DNA of 64,000 nucleotides from Chloroflexota bacterium (GTDB taxonomy: Bacteria; Chloroflexota; Anaerolineae; UBA2200; JACIWT01). The first letter of the stretch is position 1; every line of letters begins with the position of its first letter. The stretch is taken from positions 239,783 through 303,782 of the forward strand of contig JACIWT010000001.1 of assembly GCA_014360825.1 (NCBI GenBank), written 5' to 3'. The translations under genes and the position numbers were made by a program. The notes under the pieces are model-generated. The model was not told the origin of the DNA, searched no databases, and was given only the letters and a program-made list of their open reading frames with translations. Shown piece by piece: positions 17,819 to 28,300 of this stretch.

Positions 17819-18958
17819 ATGGATCTCACGTTCAATGAAGAACAGGAAATGATCCGCAAGATGGCGCGGGATTTCGCTATCAAAGAAGTGGCGCCGATCG
17901 CTGCCGAGTTGGACCGCAAAGGTGAACCTCCCTTTGCTCTCTACAAGAAGATGGCAGAACTGGGCTTCCTCGGACTGCTCGTGCCGGAGGAGTATGGGGG
18001 TGTCGGTGCGGACATGATCAGTTACGTCCTTGCCATTGAAGAGATCTCGAAAGCGTGCGCTGCAACGTCGGTCATGATGGCTGTGCAAAACTCTCTGGTG
18101 AACAAGGGCATCCTGCTCTTTGGCACCGAGGAACAAAAACGCAAATATTTGGTGCCCTTGGCGCAGGGCAAGAAATACGGAGCCTTTGCACTCACCGAGC
18201 CAGGCGCGGGCTGCGACGCTGCAGCGCAAAAGACCACAGCCGTGCGCGATGGCGATATCTATCTCATCAACGGCACCAAGCACTTTATCACCAACGGCGG
18301 CTTTGCCGACATCGTGCTTGTCTTTGCCATGACGGACAAGACATTGAAACACAGGGGTATTTCCGCTTTCATCGTAGAGAAAGAAACCCCCGGTTTCGCC
18401 GTCGGCAAGGAAGAGGAAAAAATGGGCATTCGCGCCACGAATACCTGTGAATTAGTGTTTCAGGATATGCGCGTGCCCGCGGCGAACCGGTTGGGTGAGG
18501 AGGGCGAGGGCTTCAAGATCGCGATGACGGTCCTGGACGGAGGGCGTGTTGGGGTGGCCGCCCAGGCGCTGGGCATTGCCGAGGCCGCCTTCGAAACTGC
18601 GGTAGCCTACTCCAAGACCCGGGAGCAGTTCGGCCAGCCTATTTGTAACTTCCAGGCCATCCAGTGGATGCTGGCAGACATGAAAACGCGAATTGAAGCC
18701 ACCCGCCTGCTCACTTACAGCGCGGCGATGAAAGCCCAATCGGGCGAACGCTTCAGCCTGGAGGCTTCGATGGCCAAACTCTTCGCCGCGGAGACAGCAG
18801 TATGGGTAGCCGACCGTGCCCTCCAAATTCACGGTGGGTACGGCTACATGAAAGAGTACCCGCTGGAGCGGTACTACCGGGACGCCAAGATCACCCAGAT
18901 TTACGAGGGCACGGACGAAGTGCAGCGCATGGTGATCTCGAGCCAGGTGTTACGATAG
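17819..18958 (+). CDS. acyl-CoA dehydrogenase (short-chain/butyryl type)
   Basis: A 379-residue flavoprotein of normal length. It has the three-part fold: helical N-domain ([17 protein letters not shown]), the FAD-contact motif [19 protein letters not shown], and the C-terminal [20 protein letters not shown]. The catalytic base is predicted as Glu363 in [10 protein letters not shown], the position used by short- and medium-chain enzymes. It oxidises a saturated acyl-CoA to the 2-enoyl-CoA. No electron-transfer flavoprotein genes are in the window. Its position behind thiolase and ahead of the mutase block suggests butyryl-CoA or isobutyryl-CoA as substrate, which is inference. Confidence 0.92.
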   Translation: MDLTFNEEQEMIRKMARDFAIKEVAPIAAELDRKGEPPFALYKKMAELGFLGLLVPEEYGGVGADMISYVLAIEEISKACAATSVMMAVQNSLVNKGILLFGTEEQKRKYLVPLAQGKKYGAFALTEPGAGCDAAAQKTTAVRDGDIYLINGTKHFITNGGFADIVLVFAMTDKTLKHRGISAFIVEKETPGFAVGKEEEKMGIRATNTCELVFQDMRVPAANRLGEEGEGFKIAMTVLDGGRVGVAAQALGIAEAAFETAVAYSKTREQFGQPICNFQAIQWMLADMKTRIEATRLLTYSAAMKAQSGERFSLEASMAKLFAAETAVWVADRALQIHGGYGYMKEYPLERYYRDAKITQIYEGTDEVQRMVISSQVLR

Positions 18959-19000
18959 ATTTCCGCCCCTGCCAGCAAACCCGCGGCAAGAACCGACAAA

Positions 19001-19636
19001 GTGAGGCATGTGAAAAATCCCATGATCAGGCGGTTGGCAGTACTTGACAAAGGCTATATCGAACTGCAAGAGATGATGGGCGGCGATGCCGCTGTAATCC
19101 AGGCAGCCCGCATCTGCTATCAGTCTGAGGCCAAGGATTCCGAGGCAGATGTCCGACTTATTCGCCGACTGATGAGCAGCGAGCCTAAGCACAATACGGT
19201 TTTCGAGCACGCTGTGTTCCGTTGGGGTGTCAAATGCCCCCTCTTTGTAGCCCGCCAGTGGATGCGGCATCGCATTTGCAGTTACAACGAAAAGAGCCTG
19301 CGCTACTGTATCGCCAGCCGCGAGTACTACGTTCCCGACAACGAGCCGGACGTCGAAGAGTACCGCAAGCACATGGAGGCATCGTTCGACTTATACAGCC
19401 GGCTGTTAGAGGCTGGCTGGAAGCGGGAGCGGGCGCGGGGTGTGCTAGGTACTGCAGTGTACACTGAATTTATCTGGACGGTCAACGCCTGGTCGCTAAT
19501 GAACTGGATTCAGAAACGCTCTGATGTCTCGGCGCAATGGGAACACCGCCAGTACGCTGAGGCAGCGCTGTCCATCTTTCGCCAGGTGATGCCAGTAACA
19601 GCGGAGGCGTTCGTGGAACTTGTCCTGAAAAGATAA
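19001..19636 (+). CDS. thyX: flavin-dependent thymidylate synthase
   Basis: A 211-residue protein with the ThyX motif RHRICSYNEKSLRY (RHRxxSxNExSxRY) and the preceding ARQWMRHR. It makes dTMP from dUMP with FAD, NADPH and methylene-tetrahydrofolate. GTG 19001 is used, but GTG 19010 or ATG 19022 are possible and the ribosome site is not decisive. A dCMP deaminase follows after 21 bases, so the two steps to dTMP are encoded together. Confidence 0.93.
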   Translation: MRHVKNPMIRRLAVLDKGYIELQEMMGGDAAVIQAARICYQSEAKDSEADVRLIRRLMSSEPKHNTVFEHAVFRWGVKCPLFVARQWMRHRICSYNEKSLRYCIASREYYVPDNEPDVEEYRKHMEASFDLYSRLLEAGWKRERARGVLGTAVYTEFIWTVNAWSLMNWIQKRSDVSAQWEHRQYAEAALSIFRQVMPVTAEAFVELVLKR

Positions 19637-19657
19637 GGGGGTGCTAACCAAGGGAAT

Positions 19658-20122
19658 ATGGGCGAATTGGAACGCCCTTCCTGGGATGAGTATTTCATTG
19701 AGATAACCCGACAGGTTGCCACTCGCTCGACGTGTCTGCGGCGACACGTGGGTGCCGTGGTGGTGAAAGATAAGCGCATCTTGGCCACGGGCTACAACGG
19801 TGCGCCTTCGGGCTTGCCCCATTGCAGTGAGACGGGCTGCCTGCGTGAGGCATTGGGCATCCCGGCGGGCCAGCGCCAGGAAATTTGCCGCGGCCTGCAC
19901 GCCGAACAAAATGCCATTATCCAAGGTGCGCTACACGGCGTGTTGCTGTCCGGTGCGACTATCTACATCACTCACCAGCCTTGTCTCACCTGCGCCAAGA
20001 TGATTATCAATGCTGGCATCACCCGCGTGGTCTGTACCGCTCACTACCCCGACGAGATGTCGAGCGATTTCCTCCGGCAAGCAGGTGTAACGCTGGAAGT
20101 GTGGGATAGAGGTGACACATGA
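19658..20122 (+). CDS. deoxycytidylate (dCMP) deaminase
   Basis: A 154-residue zinc deaminase. HAEQNAI carries the first zinc ligand and catalytic Glu, and PCLTCAK carries the two Cys ligands. The long insert between strands with CSETGCL and CRGLHAE is typical of dCMP deaminases (ComEB type), which supply dUMP. It precedes the TPR gene with a four-base overlap and follows thyX, consistent with dTMP synthesis. Confidence 0.9.
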   Translation: MGELERPSWDEYFIEITRQVATRSTCLRRHVGAVVVKDKRILATGYNGAPSGLPHCSETGCLREALGIPAGQRQEICRGLHAEQNAIIQGALHGVLLSGATIYITHQPCLTCAKMIINAGITRVVCTAHYPDEMSSDFLRQAGVTLEVWDRGDT

Positions 20123-21249
20123 GCAACGTCACCAGGCTGGCTGCGGTAGCCCTCTTCTGGGCCGCGGTCCTCGCCTGGCTCTGGCTTCGCGAGGTGCGGG
20201 CCCGGACCCGTAGCCAACGCATCAATCAAGCAATGTCGGAGTTATCATTGGCAGAGCAAGCCCTGGGCCAGGCTCGGCAACACGCTGAGCAAGGGGCTCT
20301 CGACCAAGCGATGGAAAGTTTTCAACTCTGTCTTCGCCATTTAGCATGTGTGCGCGAGGTAAGCCCACTCCCACCAGATAAGCGGGAGCGCAGCGCGTTC
20401 ATCATTGCCCATCATGGCTGTGGCTGGATTTTGGCCCAGCGCGGCGACCATGAAGGAGCAATTCGCGAGTATAAAATAGCCCTGCATGAGGAAGAACACG
20501 CCGCCGATGTGGGGTCATGGGATTTGTTGTGCTTCAATCTGGCGCAATCACTGGCCACACTCGGCCGACTGGAGGAGGCAACGCGTTACGCGGAGTTATC
20601 GGTGAAAGAGGCCGAGAAACGAGGCCATACCGCCTTAGCCATACAGGCGCTTCGCAATTTGGCACACAACCAGATCGCCCTACGCCACTGGGACGCAGCA
20701 ACCCAAACCCTACACCGATGTATCACTCTATTGGAACAACCCCCAGCGGCGGATGCCGAGTCCCGGGCTGCCGCATACTTGGATCTGGGTCGGGCGTTGG
20801 AAGGTGGAGGGCGGCTCAAGGAGGCTTTGCGAGCCTATCGGCGAGCATTGCATCTGCTACGCGGTACTGCCAATGAGGAGTACAGACCTGCCATAATGCA
20901 CTTAATCGGCCAGGCTCAGTTCGCGCTTGGCCGGTATGACGGTGCACTGTTCCATTATGGCAAGGTGCTGGCATACCTTCAGCAAGCGCGTCGGATAGAC
21001 GATGTGGCCACAGTATACAGCGAGATCGCCTGTGTGAAGTTCTGTCGGGGTCATCTCAGTGATGCTGCTGCCGATTTCCGACGCAGTCTGGCGGCATCTC
21101 TATTGTTAGATGACAAGCAGAGCGCACAGAAAGCACTGCTCTGCATTGGCGGGGTGGTTGCTGCTATCCGTGGGGTAGGCACCGATGGGGCGGTACCGCT
21201 TCCTGCGCCACCCCAAGGCGACCTCTTGCCAGGAAGTGATCGTGAGTAG
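20119..21249 (+). CDS. membrane-anchored TPR protein
   Basis: A 376-residue protein with one N-terminal membrane helix (about 5-22) and then TPR-like helical pairs to about residue 350, for example residues [20 protein letters not shown] and the [14 protein letters not shown] repeat. The C-terminus is short and Pro-rich. TPR arrays bind protein partners; none is evident here. It overlaps the dCMP deaminase stop by four bases and is followed 38 bases later by the carboxyltransferase gene. Confidence 0.75.
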   Translation: MSNVTRLAAVALFWAAVLAWLWLREVRARTRSQRINQAMSELSLAEQALGQARQHAEQGALDQAMESFQLCLRHLACVREVSPLPPDKRERSAFIIAHHGCGWILAQRGDHEGAIREYKIALHEEEHAADVGSWDLLCFNLAQSLATLGRLEEATRYAELSVKEAEKRGHTALAIQALRNLAHNQIALRHWDAATQTLHRCITLLEQPPAADAESRAAAYLDLGRALEGGGRLKEALRAYRRALHLLRGTANEEYRPAIMHLIGQAQFALGRYDGALFHYGKVLAYLQQARRIDDVATVYSEIACVKFCRGHLSDAAADFRRSLAASLLLDDKQSAQKALLCIGGVVAAIRGVGTDGAVPLPAPPQGDLLPGSDRE

Positions 21250-21287
21250 ACAAATCAGCGCTGGATATCCAATTTGGAGGATGCACG

Positions 21288-22835
21288 ATGGTGGACCCCA
21301 GGATTGATAGGCTTCGCCAACTCAAAGCCGAGGCTCTGCTTGGCGGGGGTCAAGAACGCATTGATCGCCAACATGCCGCAGGCAAGCTGACTGCACGCGA
21401 GCGGTTGGACCTTTTGCTTGACCTAGGAAGTTTTCGTGAACTAGATATGTTTGTCACCCACCGCGCCACCGGGTTTGGCATTGAGAAGACGAAGCCTTTG
21501 GGCGACGGTGTGGTCACCGGCTACGGCTCGATTGATGGGCGGCTGGTGTATGTTTTCTCTCAGGATTTCACCGTTTTCGGCGGCTCACTGGGCGAGGCCC
21601 ACGCCGAGAAAATCTGCAAAGTGATGGACCTGGCATTGAAAAACGGCGCCCCAATCATCGGCCTGAATGATTCTGGAGGCGCACGCATTCAGGAAGGCGT
21701 AGTCTCTTTGGGGGGCTACGCCGATATCTTCCTTCGCAACACCCTGGCATCGGGGGTCGTGCCGCAGATATCGGCCATTATGGGCCCCTGCGCGGGCGGC
21801 GCGGTGTACTCACCGGCGATCACAGACTTTATTATCATGGTGAAGGGCACTAGCCACATGTTCATCACTGGCCCAGAGGTCATCAAGGCCGTCACCCACG
21901 AAGATGTAACCTTCGAGCAATTAGGTGGAGCGATGACCCACAACACGGAGAGTGGCGTGGCCCATTTCGCTGCCGAAAATGAGCAGGAGTGTCTGGCTCT
22001 CATACGCCGGCTTTTGGGTTACATGCCTCAGAACAATATGGAGGACCCCCCTAGCATCACTCCAACCGATGACCCGCTGCGCATAGATCCAGCACTGGAT
22101 AACATCATCCCCGAAAGCCCTACCAAACCTTACGATATGAAGGAGGTCATCCGTCGCGTGGTGGACGAGGGCAGTTTTCTGGAGGTACACGAACACTATG
22201 CCCGCAATATCGTGGTCGGGTTCGCGCGGTTAAATGGTCACCCGGTTGGCGTTGTAGCCCAAAACCCGATGTATCTGGCCGGAGCATTAGACATCAACTC
22301 TTCGGATAAAGGAGCGCGTTTCGTCCGCTTTTGTGACTGTTTTAACATCCCGATTATTACTTTCGAGGACGTACCTGGCTTTCTACCTGGTGTAGCGCAG
22401 GAACATGGGGGCATCATCCGTCACGGGGCTAAACTGCTTTACGCTTACTGTGAGGCCACTGTGCCCAAGATCACCGTTATCACCCGCAAGGCTTATGGTG
22501 GGGCCTATGATGTTATGTCCTCTAAACATGTCCGAGGTGACATCAACTACGCCTGGCCCAGCGCGGAGATCGCGGTGATGGGGCCAGACGGGGCCGTGAA
22601 CATTATCTTCCGCAAGGAGATCGCTGAGGCCGCGGACCCCGATGCAGAACGAGAGCGTTTGGTGGCTGAATACCGCGAGAAGTTCGCTAACCCGTATATC
22701 GCCGCGGCGCGGGGCTACATTGATGACGTGATCGAGCCGCGGGAGACGCGTCCGCGCCTGATTGATGCCCTTGAGATGTTAGCCAACAAACGTGACTCGA
22801 ACCCGCCCAAGAAACACGGGAATATCCCCTTGTAG
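21288..22835 (+). CDS. acyl-CoA carboxyltransferase subunit (12S transcarboxylase / PccB type)
   Basis: A 515-residue protein of the PccB/MmdA/12S family, with two crotonase-like carboxyltransferase halves. The N-half has [31 protein letters not shown] and [12 protein letters not shown]; the C-half has VEDVPGF-like [26 protein letters not shown] and [14 protein letters not shown]. It moves a carboxyl group between biotin and propionyl-CoA/methylmalonyl-CoA. A GGAGG site precedes ATG 21288. A 5S-type subunit and a biotin carrier follow within 5 kb, but no biotin carboxylase does, which fits a pyruvate-linked transcarboxylase better than an ATP-driven carboxylase. Confidence 0.93.
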   Translation: MVDPRIDRLRQLKAEALLGGGQERIDRQHAAGKLTARERLDLLLDLGSFRELDMFVTHRATGFGIEKTKPLGDGVVTGYGSIDGRLVYVFSQDFTVFGGSLGEAHAEKICKVMDLALKNGAPIIGLNDSGGARIQEGVVSLGGYADIFLRNTLASGVVPQISAIMGPCAGGAVYSPAITDFIIMVKGTSHMFITGPEVIKAVTHEDVTFEQLGGAMTHNTESGVAHFAAENEQECLALIRRLLGYMPQNNMEDPPSITPTDDPLRIDPALDNIIPESPTKPYDMKEVIRRVVDEGSFLEVHEHYARNIVVGFARLNGHPVGVVAQNPMYLAGALDINSSDKGARFVRFCDCFNIPIITFEDVPGFLPGVAQEHGGIIRHGAKLLYAYCEATVPKITVITRKAYGGAYDVMSSKHVRGDINYAWPSAEIAVMGPDGAVNIIFRKEIAEAADPDAERERLVAEYREKFANPYIAAARGYIDDVIEPRETRPRLIDALEMLANKRDSNPPKKHGNIPL

Positions 22836-22931
22836 AGAGAGCCACGCATCGGAATTTGCCGTCCCATTTTATTCCATAGGAAATCGGATGCCGGTTCTAC
22901 AACGGTCACACTGAACAGGAAGGGAGACGCA

Positions 22932-24014
22932 ATGATTGAGGACATTTACCGCCAACTGGCTCAGCGCTTGGACGCGTTACCCAATGGCTTCCCGGCCACC
23001 CAGAGCGGGGCAGAGTTGCGGCTGCTGAGAAAACTCTTTACCCCAATGGAAGCCAGGCTGGCAACGGTGATGAAATTGCGGGCTGAGCCTGCCAATGAGA
23101 TCGCCGCCCGCGCAGGAGTTGACGCCACCGAAGCCTATCAGTGCCTGAAGGAGATGGTGCGTAAGGGCCTCATTCGCTTCCGTCGTGGCGATGGGGAACT
23201 CCGCTTTGCCCTAATGCCCTTCGTTGTCGGCTTCTTTGAAGAGCAAGTGGGCAAAATGGACGAGGAACTGGCACGCTTAGTAGAGGATTACTTCCAGGAA
23301 ATCCGGGGCTTGGGTTTGCTGGATATTACACCCCAATTGCATCGCATCATTCCGGTCGAGGAGAGCATTCCCATTGAGGTCGAGATATACCCTTATGAGC
23401 GGGCCTCCGAGTTGTTAGGGGCAGCCAAATCCTTCGCGGTGCGACGATGCATCTGCCGGGTGCAAAAGCGCCTCATCGGCCAACCCTGTCACTTTCCGGA
23501 GGAGGTCTGTGTGCTCTTCGCCCCAGTCGAGGGAGCATTTGACCACGACCCTAATTCGCGAGTGATTACCCGCGAAGAAGCATTTGCCATTTTGCGCCAG
23601 GCCGAAGAGGCCGGGCTCATCCATTCCTCCGCCAATCGGCAAGATGGCATTTACTACATGTGCAATTGTTGCACTTGTTGTTGCGGCCTTATGCGTGGCA
23701 TTGCCGAGTTTGGTATCGCCAACGCGGTGGCACGCTCGGATTTCTACGCCGTGGTGGACGAGAACTTGTGTATCGGCTGCGGGAATTGCGTGGAGCGTTG
23801 CCAGTTCAAAGCACTCTCTTTGCCAGATGAGATCTGCATCGTGGATCTGACCCGTTGTATGGGCTGTGGTGTGTGCGCCAGCGCCTGCAGCGAGGGTGCG
23901 CTGAGCCTGCGCCGGCGACCTGTGGGTGAGCGGGTGATCCCACCTTGCGATGGACGCGAGTGGGATGCTGAGCGGGCCAAAACGCGAGGGATTAGGCTGG
24001 AGGAGGTATTGTAA
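22932..24014 (+). CDS. winged-helix plus ferredoxin (2x4Fe-4S) protein
   Basis: A 360-residue protein. Residues about 30-100 look like a winged helix (IAARAGVDATEAYQCLKEMVRKGLIRFRR). A middle region contains CICRVQKRLIGQPC and the unusual cluster CNCCTCCC, and the C-terminus has two ferredoxin motifs, CIGCGNCVERC and CMGCGVCASAC. The family is an unassigned group of 4Fe-4S proteins found in anaerobes; electron transfer or redox-sensing is inferred. Its place between two transcarboxylase subunit genes suggests a link to propionate metabolism. DNA binding by the N-terminal domain is possible but unproven. Confidence 0.8.
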   Translation: MIEDIYRQLAQRLDALPNGFPATQSGAELRLLRKLFTPMEARLATVMKLRAEPANEIAARAGVDATEAYQCLKEMVRKGLIRFRRGDGELRFALMPFVVGFFEEQVGKMDEELARLVEDYFQEIRGLGLLDITPQLHRIIPVEESIPIEVEIYPYERASELLGAAKSFAVRRCICRVQKRLIGQPCHFPEEVCVLFAPVEGAFDHDPNSRVITREEAFAILRQAEEAGLIHSSANRQDGIYYMCNCCTCCCGLMRGIAEFGIANAVARSDFYAVVDENLCIGCGNCVERCQFKALSLPDEICIVDLTRCMGCGVCASACSEGALSLRRRPVGERVIPPCDGREWDAERAKTRGIRLEEVL

Positions 24015-24080
24015 ACTATGCTCCGCTCGGTCATGTTTGTTCAGGAGACGGCATAAAACAACAATGCTGAGGGAACAGCC

Positions 24081-25565
24081 ATGAGCATCGCGCCGTTGCG
24101 CATAACCGATACTATGCTACGCGACGCGCATCAGTCTTTACTGGCAACACGAATGCGCACTGCAGACATGCTGCCAATACTGGACAAAGTAGATGCCGTT
24201 GGTTATCACTCGGTGGAGATGTGGGGTGGAGCTACTTTCGACTCAGCAATGCGTTTCCTGGGCGAAGATCCCTGGGAGAGAGCGCGTACGCTGAAAGCCC
24301 ACCTGCCACACACACCGTGCCAGATGCTGTTACGGGGACAGAATCTCGTTGGCTACAGACATTACCCTGATGACATCGTGGAACGTTTTATCGTGCGCGC
24401 TAAGGCGAACGGCATTGATGTCTTTCGCATTTTCGATGCTTTAAACGACGTGCGAAACATGGCCTGGGCCATGAACGTGGCGAAACGCGTGGGCGGACAC
24501 GTGCAGGCCAGCATTTGTTATACTACCAGCCCAGTTCACACGCTAGACAAATTTGCCGAGATGGCTGTCGAACTGGAGAACCTGGGTGCTGATTCGATCT
24601 GCATTAAGGACATGGCGGGCCTAATCACCCCATACGATGCTTTCGAGTTAGTGGCACGTCTGAAGGCCGTTTTACATGTCCCTGTGCAGTTGCACACTCA
24701 CTACACCAGCGGCATGGGCACAAGCGTTTATCTGAAGGCCGCTGAAGCGGGGGTGGATGCAGTCGATACTGCCATCTCTTCTCTATCCCTGAGCACTTCT
24801 CAACCACCTACTGAGACCATCGTCAGCGCACTCAAAGGAGGACCGCGCGATACCGGTCTCGACCTAAACCTTCTGGCTCAAATCGCTGAATACTTTGCTG
24901 AGGTCCGAAAGAAGTACGTCAAGTTTGAGGGAGGCGTATCTGGTGTAGACGTCCGCGTCTTGCAGTATCAAATCCCGGGAGGTATGATTTCCAACCTGGT
25001 CGCACAACTACGTGAACAAAACGCACTCAACCGCTATGAAGAGGTATTGGCCGAAGTCCCGCGTGTGCGGGCCGAACTGGGCTATCCGCCATTAGTCACG
25101 CCTACCAGTCAGATCGTGGGGACACAAGCCACCCTCAACGTGCTACTTGGCGAGCGCTACAAGATCGTACCTGAAGAGGTAAAGGCCTATGTAAAGGGCT
25201 TCTACGGCCGCCCCCCGGCTGCAATAGATGAGCACATCAAAAGACTGATCCTTGGCGACGAGGAACCTATTGATTGCCGACCTGCAGACCTACTGGAACC
25301 CGGCTACGAAAAGGCTATGGCTGAAATCGGCAGCCTGGCGGAGAGCGAAGAGGATGTGCTCTCTTATGCCCTTTTTCCACAAGTTGCACGGACATTTCTG
25401 GAGCGCCGTGCTAAAGGTGTAACGCAACAAGAAATCGTAGCCGCAATTGCTGCGGTGCTTGCGTCTCAGGAAGAGCAGGCGCAAAGCACAACAATCCCAT
25501 CATCCCCACCGGTCTCAATGTGGAAACTGGCTGGCCGTATCGGCCGTGTTCGGAGGGTTACATGA
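24081..25565 (+). CDS. 5S transcarboxylase / pyruvate-carboxylase B / oxaloacetate decarboxylase alpha type subunit
   Basis: A 494-residue HMGL-like TIM barrel enzyme. ITDTMLRDAHQSL carries the metal-binding Asp, FRIFDALNDVRNM and CIKDMAGL the catalytic Lys region, and HTHYTSGMG the metal-binding His pair. The C-terminal conserved carboxylase domain is also present (YGRPPAAID). The family decarboxylates or carboxylates pyruvate/oxaloacetate through biotin. It lacks the biotin domain itself, which is supplied by the next gene, overlapping by four bases. Together with the 12S-like gene it completes the three-part transcarboxylase arrangement known from Propionibacterium. Confidence 0.9.
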   Translation: MSIAPLRITDTMLRDAHQSLLATRMRTADMLPILDKVDAVGYHSVEMWGGATFDSAMRFLGEDPWERARTLKAHLPHTPCQMLLRGQNLVGYRHYPDDIVERFIVRAKANGIDVFRIFDALNDVRNMAWAMNVAKRVGGHVQASICYTTSPVHTLDKFAEMAVELENLGADSICIKDMAGLITPYDAFELVARLKAVLHVPVQLHTHYTSGMGTSVYLKAAEAGVDAVDTAISSLSLSTSQPPTETIVSALKGGPRDTGLDLNLLAQIAEYFAEVRKKYVKFEGGVSGVDVRVLQYQIPGGMISNLVAQLREQNALNRYEEVLAEVPRVRAELGYPPLVTPTSQIVGTQATLNVLLGERYKIVPEEVKAYVKGFYGRPPAAIDEHIKRLILGDEEPIDCRPADLLEPGYEKAMAEIGSLAESEEDVLSYALFPQVARTFLERRAKGVTQQEIVAAIAAVLASQEEQAQSTTIPSSPPVSMWKLAGRIGRVRRVT

Positions 25566-26083
25566 GGCGTTTTGTGCTCACTTTCGAAGGGAAAGACCAT
25601 CAAATTGAGGTGGGCAAAGACTTAGTAATTGTCGATAGCCATCCATTCCACGTAGCACTAGAAGGGCAGAAGGTAGTAGTTGATGGCACAGAATACAGCA
25701 TCGAAGTAGATGGGAACACAGCCTGGGTGAACGGCTTCCCATACCCATTCTCATTGCACGGCGACCTGAAAAGACCTCTTTCGCCATCTCAAAGCGGGCG
25801 CGAGGACTTACGGCGTATTGACTCTCGACCACCGACCTTGCTTACGGCCAGCGATCACATTATAGAGGCGGTGATGCCGGGCAAAGTGTTGCGTGTCCTG
25901 GTAAATGAGGGGGACGTTATTCACGCCGGTGACGTCGTATGTATCCTGGAAGCGATGAAGATGGAGAACGAGCTACACGCACCAAAGACGGGCACGGTGC
26001 AACAGGTTTTAGTCAAACCAGGACAGGATGTGGAAGCAGGGGAGCCCTTGATCGTTCTGCAAAGTGAAAGTTATGTCAAATAA
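25562..26083 (+). CDS. biotin carboxyl carrier protein (1.3S-like)
   Basis: A 173-residue protein. The C-terminal biotinyl domain (about 100-173) has [15 protein letters not shown] with the Lys that receives biotin, and [19 protein letters not shown] before it. The N-terminal 80 residues form a beta-rich domain of the kind that docks carriers to their enzymes. ATG 25562 overlaps the 5S stop and follows CGGAGGG; an earlier in-frame start at 25520 is unlikely. It shuttles carboxyl groups between the 5S and 12S subunits. It overlaps the mutase gene at its 3' end, so the genes are translationally linked. Confidence 0.9.
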   Translation: MRRFVLTFEGKDHQIEVGKDLVIVDSHPFHVALEGQKVVVDGTEYSIEVDGNTAWVNGFPYPFSLHGDLKRPLSPSQSGREDLRRIDSRPPTLLTASDHIIEAVMPGKVLRVLVNEGDVIHAGDVVCILEAMKMENELHAPKTGTVQQVLVKPGQDVEAGEPLIVLQSESYVK

Positions 26084-27734
26084 GGCCGTCTCTGAACAAA
26101 AAACACGCTGGGAAAAGGGAGTGCTTCAACCCCTTTTAGCCCAAACCCCAGAACGTCAAACACGATTTGAGACCGATGAAGGCATTCCCATCGAGCGTGT
26201 ATACACACCAGAAGATGTGAGGGCCGATTATCTCACAGATATTGGCTTTCCTGGCGAGTACCCTTTCACCCGGGGTGTGCATCCGACAATGTATCGTGGC
26301 CGGCTGTGGACGATGCGCCAATATGCGGGCTATGCCTCCGCGGAAGAGTCGAACCGGCGCTACCACTATCTGCTCCAGCAAGGCCAGACGGGCCTCTCGG
26401 TTGCTTTTGACCTCCCCACCCAAATCGGCTATGACTCCGATCACCCTTTGTCTGTCGGCGAAGTGGGTAAAGTGGGTGTAGCCATTGACTCACTAGAGGA
26501 TATGGAAATCCTTTTCCGCGACATCTCCTTGGAGCAAGTCAGCACTTCCATGACAATCAATGCTCCAGCCGCAGTGCTACTTGCAATGTATGTCGCGGTG
26601 GCCAGAAAGCAAGGTGTAAAGCCAGCCGATCTGCGTGGCACGATCCAGAACGATATCCTGAAAGAGTATGTAGCGCGTGGGACATACATCTTCCCGCCCG
26701 GGCCGGCCATGCGTCTTATTACCGACACTTTCCGCTACTGTGCCTCCGAAATGCCCCGTTGGAACACGATCTCGATCTCTGGCTACCACATTCGCGAGGC
26801 AGGTGCGACAGCAGTACAGGAAGTGGCTTTCACTTTAGCAAACGCAATCGCTTACGTTCAGGCAGCCATCGGTGCCGGGCTCGACGTGGATCGGTTCGCA
26901 GGGCAACTATCGTTCTTCTTCAGTGCCCATAACGACTTGCTGCAAGAAGTCGCGAAATTTCGCGCGGCGCGGCGTATGTGGGCGCGCATTATGCGCGAGC
27001 GGTTTAGGGCCAAAGACCCCCGTTCGTGGATGATGCGTTTCCATACCCAGACTGCGGGGAGCACACTTACGGCGCAACAACCAGAAAACAACATCGTGCG
27101 GGTGACCCTCCAAGCATTGGCAGCAGTACTTGGTGGGACCCAGAGCCTACACACCAACTCCTATGACGAGGCGCTATCCCTGCCATCCGAAGACTCGGTG
27201 CGCATCGCTCTGCGTACACAACAAATCATCGCCTATGAGAGTGGTGTCGCCAACACAATTGACCCACTCGCAGGCAGTTATTACATTGAGAGCATGACGG
27301 ACGAGATAGAAAGCCAAGCCAACGAATACTTGGCGACAATTGAGGAGATGGGGGGAGCGCAGGCAGCCATCGAGCAGGGCTACATCCAGCGGGAGATTGA
27401 GGAGAGCGCTTACCGCCATCAGCGGGCTGTAGAAAGAAAAGAAAAGGTCATCGTTGGCGTCAATGAGTTCGTAGAGACACAGGAGAAGCAACGTGTTCCA
27501 GTGCGCGTGGACCAGAAGGTGCGCGAACAACAGATAGCGAGGCTTCGTAACTTGCGAAACCGGAGAGACAACAGACACGTGCAACAAACATTAGTCGAAT
27601 TGCGAACCGCCGCCCGCGGGGATGACAATCTGATGCCGCCATTGTTGGCTTGTGTCGAGGCCTATGCTACGCTGGGTGAAATCTGCGACGTGCTGCGCGG
27701 AGAATTTGGGGAATATCAGTTCGGCCGATCGTAA
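26073..27734 (+). CDS. mcmA1: methylmalonyl-CoA mutase, catalytic large subunit
   Basis: A 553-residue mutase barrel without its own B12 domain. [15 protein letters not shown] supplies Tyr84 and [14 protein letters not shown] supplies Arg202, the counterparts of Tyr89 and Arg207 that recognise the carboxyl group of methylmalonyl-Co[12 protein letters not shown] holds the active-site His, and [19 protein letters not shown] and [11 protein letters not shown] are intact. It interconverts methylmalonyl-CoA and succinyl-CoA with adenosylcobalamin. The cobalamin domain must come from the separate subunit at 30622. ATG 26073 lies within the end of the biotin carrier gene; GTG 26064 is an alternative. 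Confidence 0.92.
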   Translation: MSNKAVSEQKTRWEKGVLQPLLAQTPERQTRFETDEGIPIERVYTPEDVRADYLTDIGFPGEYPFTRGVHPTMYRGRLWTMRQYAGYASAEESNRRYHYLLQQGQTGLSVAFDLPTQIGYDSDHPLSVGEVGKVGVAIDSLEDMEILFRDISLEQVSTSMTINAPAAVLLAMYVAVARKQGVKPADLRGTIQNDILKEYVARGTYIFPPGPAMRLITDTFRYCASEMPRWNTISISGYHIREAGATAVQEVAFTLANAIAYVQAAIGAGLDVDRFAGQLSFFFSAHNDLLQEVAKFRAARRMWARIMRERFRAKDPRSWMMRFHTQTAGSTLTAQQPENNIVRVTLQALAAVLGGTQSLHTNSYDEALSLPSEDSVRIALRTQQIIAYESGVANTIDPLAGSYYIESMTDEIESQANEYLATIEEMGGAQAAIEQGYIQREIEESAYRHQRAVERKEKVIVGVNEFVETQEKQRVPVRVDQKVREQQIARLRNLRNRRDNRHVQQTLVELRTAARGDDNLMPPLLACVEAYATLGEICDVLRGEFGEYQFGRS

Positions 27735-27824
27735 TCTCGTTGTGCTTCATTATTCACCACGTGGGCATCTCTGCCGCTCACAGCGGATTGCCTTGGCGGT
27801 TGGTTTCCAAGAGGAGTATAAATA

Positions 27825-28238
27825 ATGATGAAAGTGAAGGGGCTCGACCACATTGGGATCGCCGTCCACAACTTGCAGGACGCATTGGTTTTTTATCGCG
27901 ATACCTTGGGTCTGCAATTAGAGGGCATCGAAGTCATCGAGGAGCAAGGTGTACGAGCGGCCGCTTTGTCTGTTGGCGGTACACATCTTGAACTGCTCGA
28001 GGCGACTGATAGAGAGGGTCCCATTGCTCGTTTTCTGTCCAGCCGCGGCGAGGGCATCCACCACATTTGCCTAGAAGTGGATGATATCGAAGTGGCATTA
28101 TCCAACCTGGATACGAGGGGCGTCAGGCTTATTGACCGCACACCAAGGATAGGCGCTGGTGGGAAGAAGATAGCATTCCTGAACCCGCGGAGCACTTTCG
28201 GCGTGTTGATAGAATTGAGCGAGAAGGCGCGGCGATAA
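27825..28238 (+). CDS. mce: methylmalonyl-CoA epimerase
   Basis: A 137-residue vicinal-oxygen-chelate protein made of two beta-alpha repeats. LDHIGIAVHNLQDALVFYRD opens the first; metal-ligand candidates are the His of DHIG, the His of GIHHICLEV and the Glu of VLIELSE. GVRAAALSVGGTHLELLEA and RSTFGVL are family-typical. It converts (S)- to (R)-methylmalonyl-CoA, joining the carboxyl-transfer and mutase steps. GAGGAG lies 8 bases before ATG 27825, with a second ATG directly after. Confidence 0.93.
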   Translation: MMKVKGLDHIGIAVHNLQDALVFYRDTLGLQLEGIEVIEEQGVRAAALSVGGTHLELLEATDREGPIARFLSSRGEGIHHICLEVDDIEVALSNLDTRGVRLIDRTPRIGAGGKKIAFLNPRSTFGVLIELSEKARR

Positions 28239-28300
28239 AGGGGCACCATCGCTTCTAAGATGATGGGATATAGTTGTATAGAAGCAAAGGGTGATATGAG

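Noticed and set aside
28239..28300. Cobalamin riboswitch before cobO or the mutase genes
   Set aside because: The gaps are short and I could not find a B12-box-like stretch or the required long structured leader.
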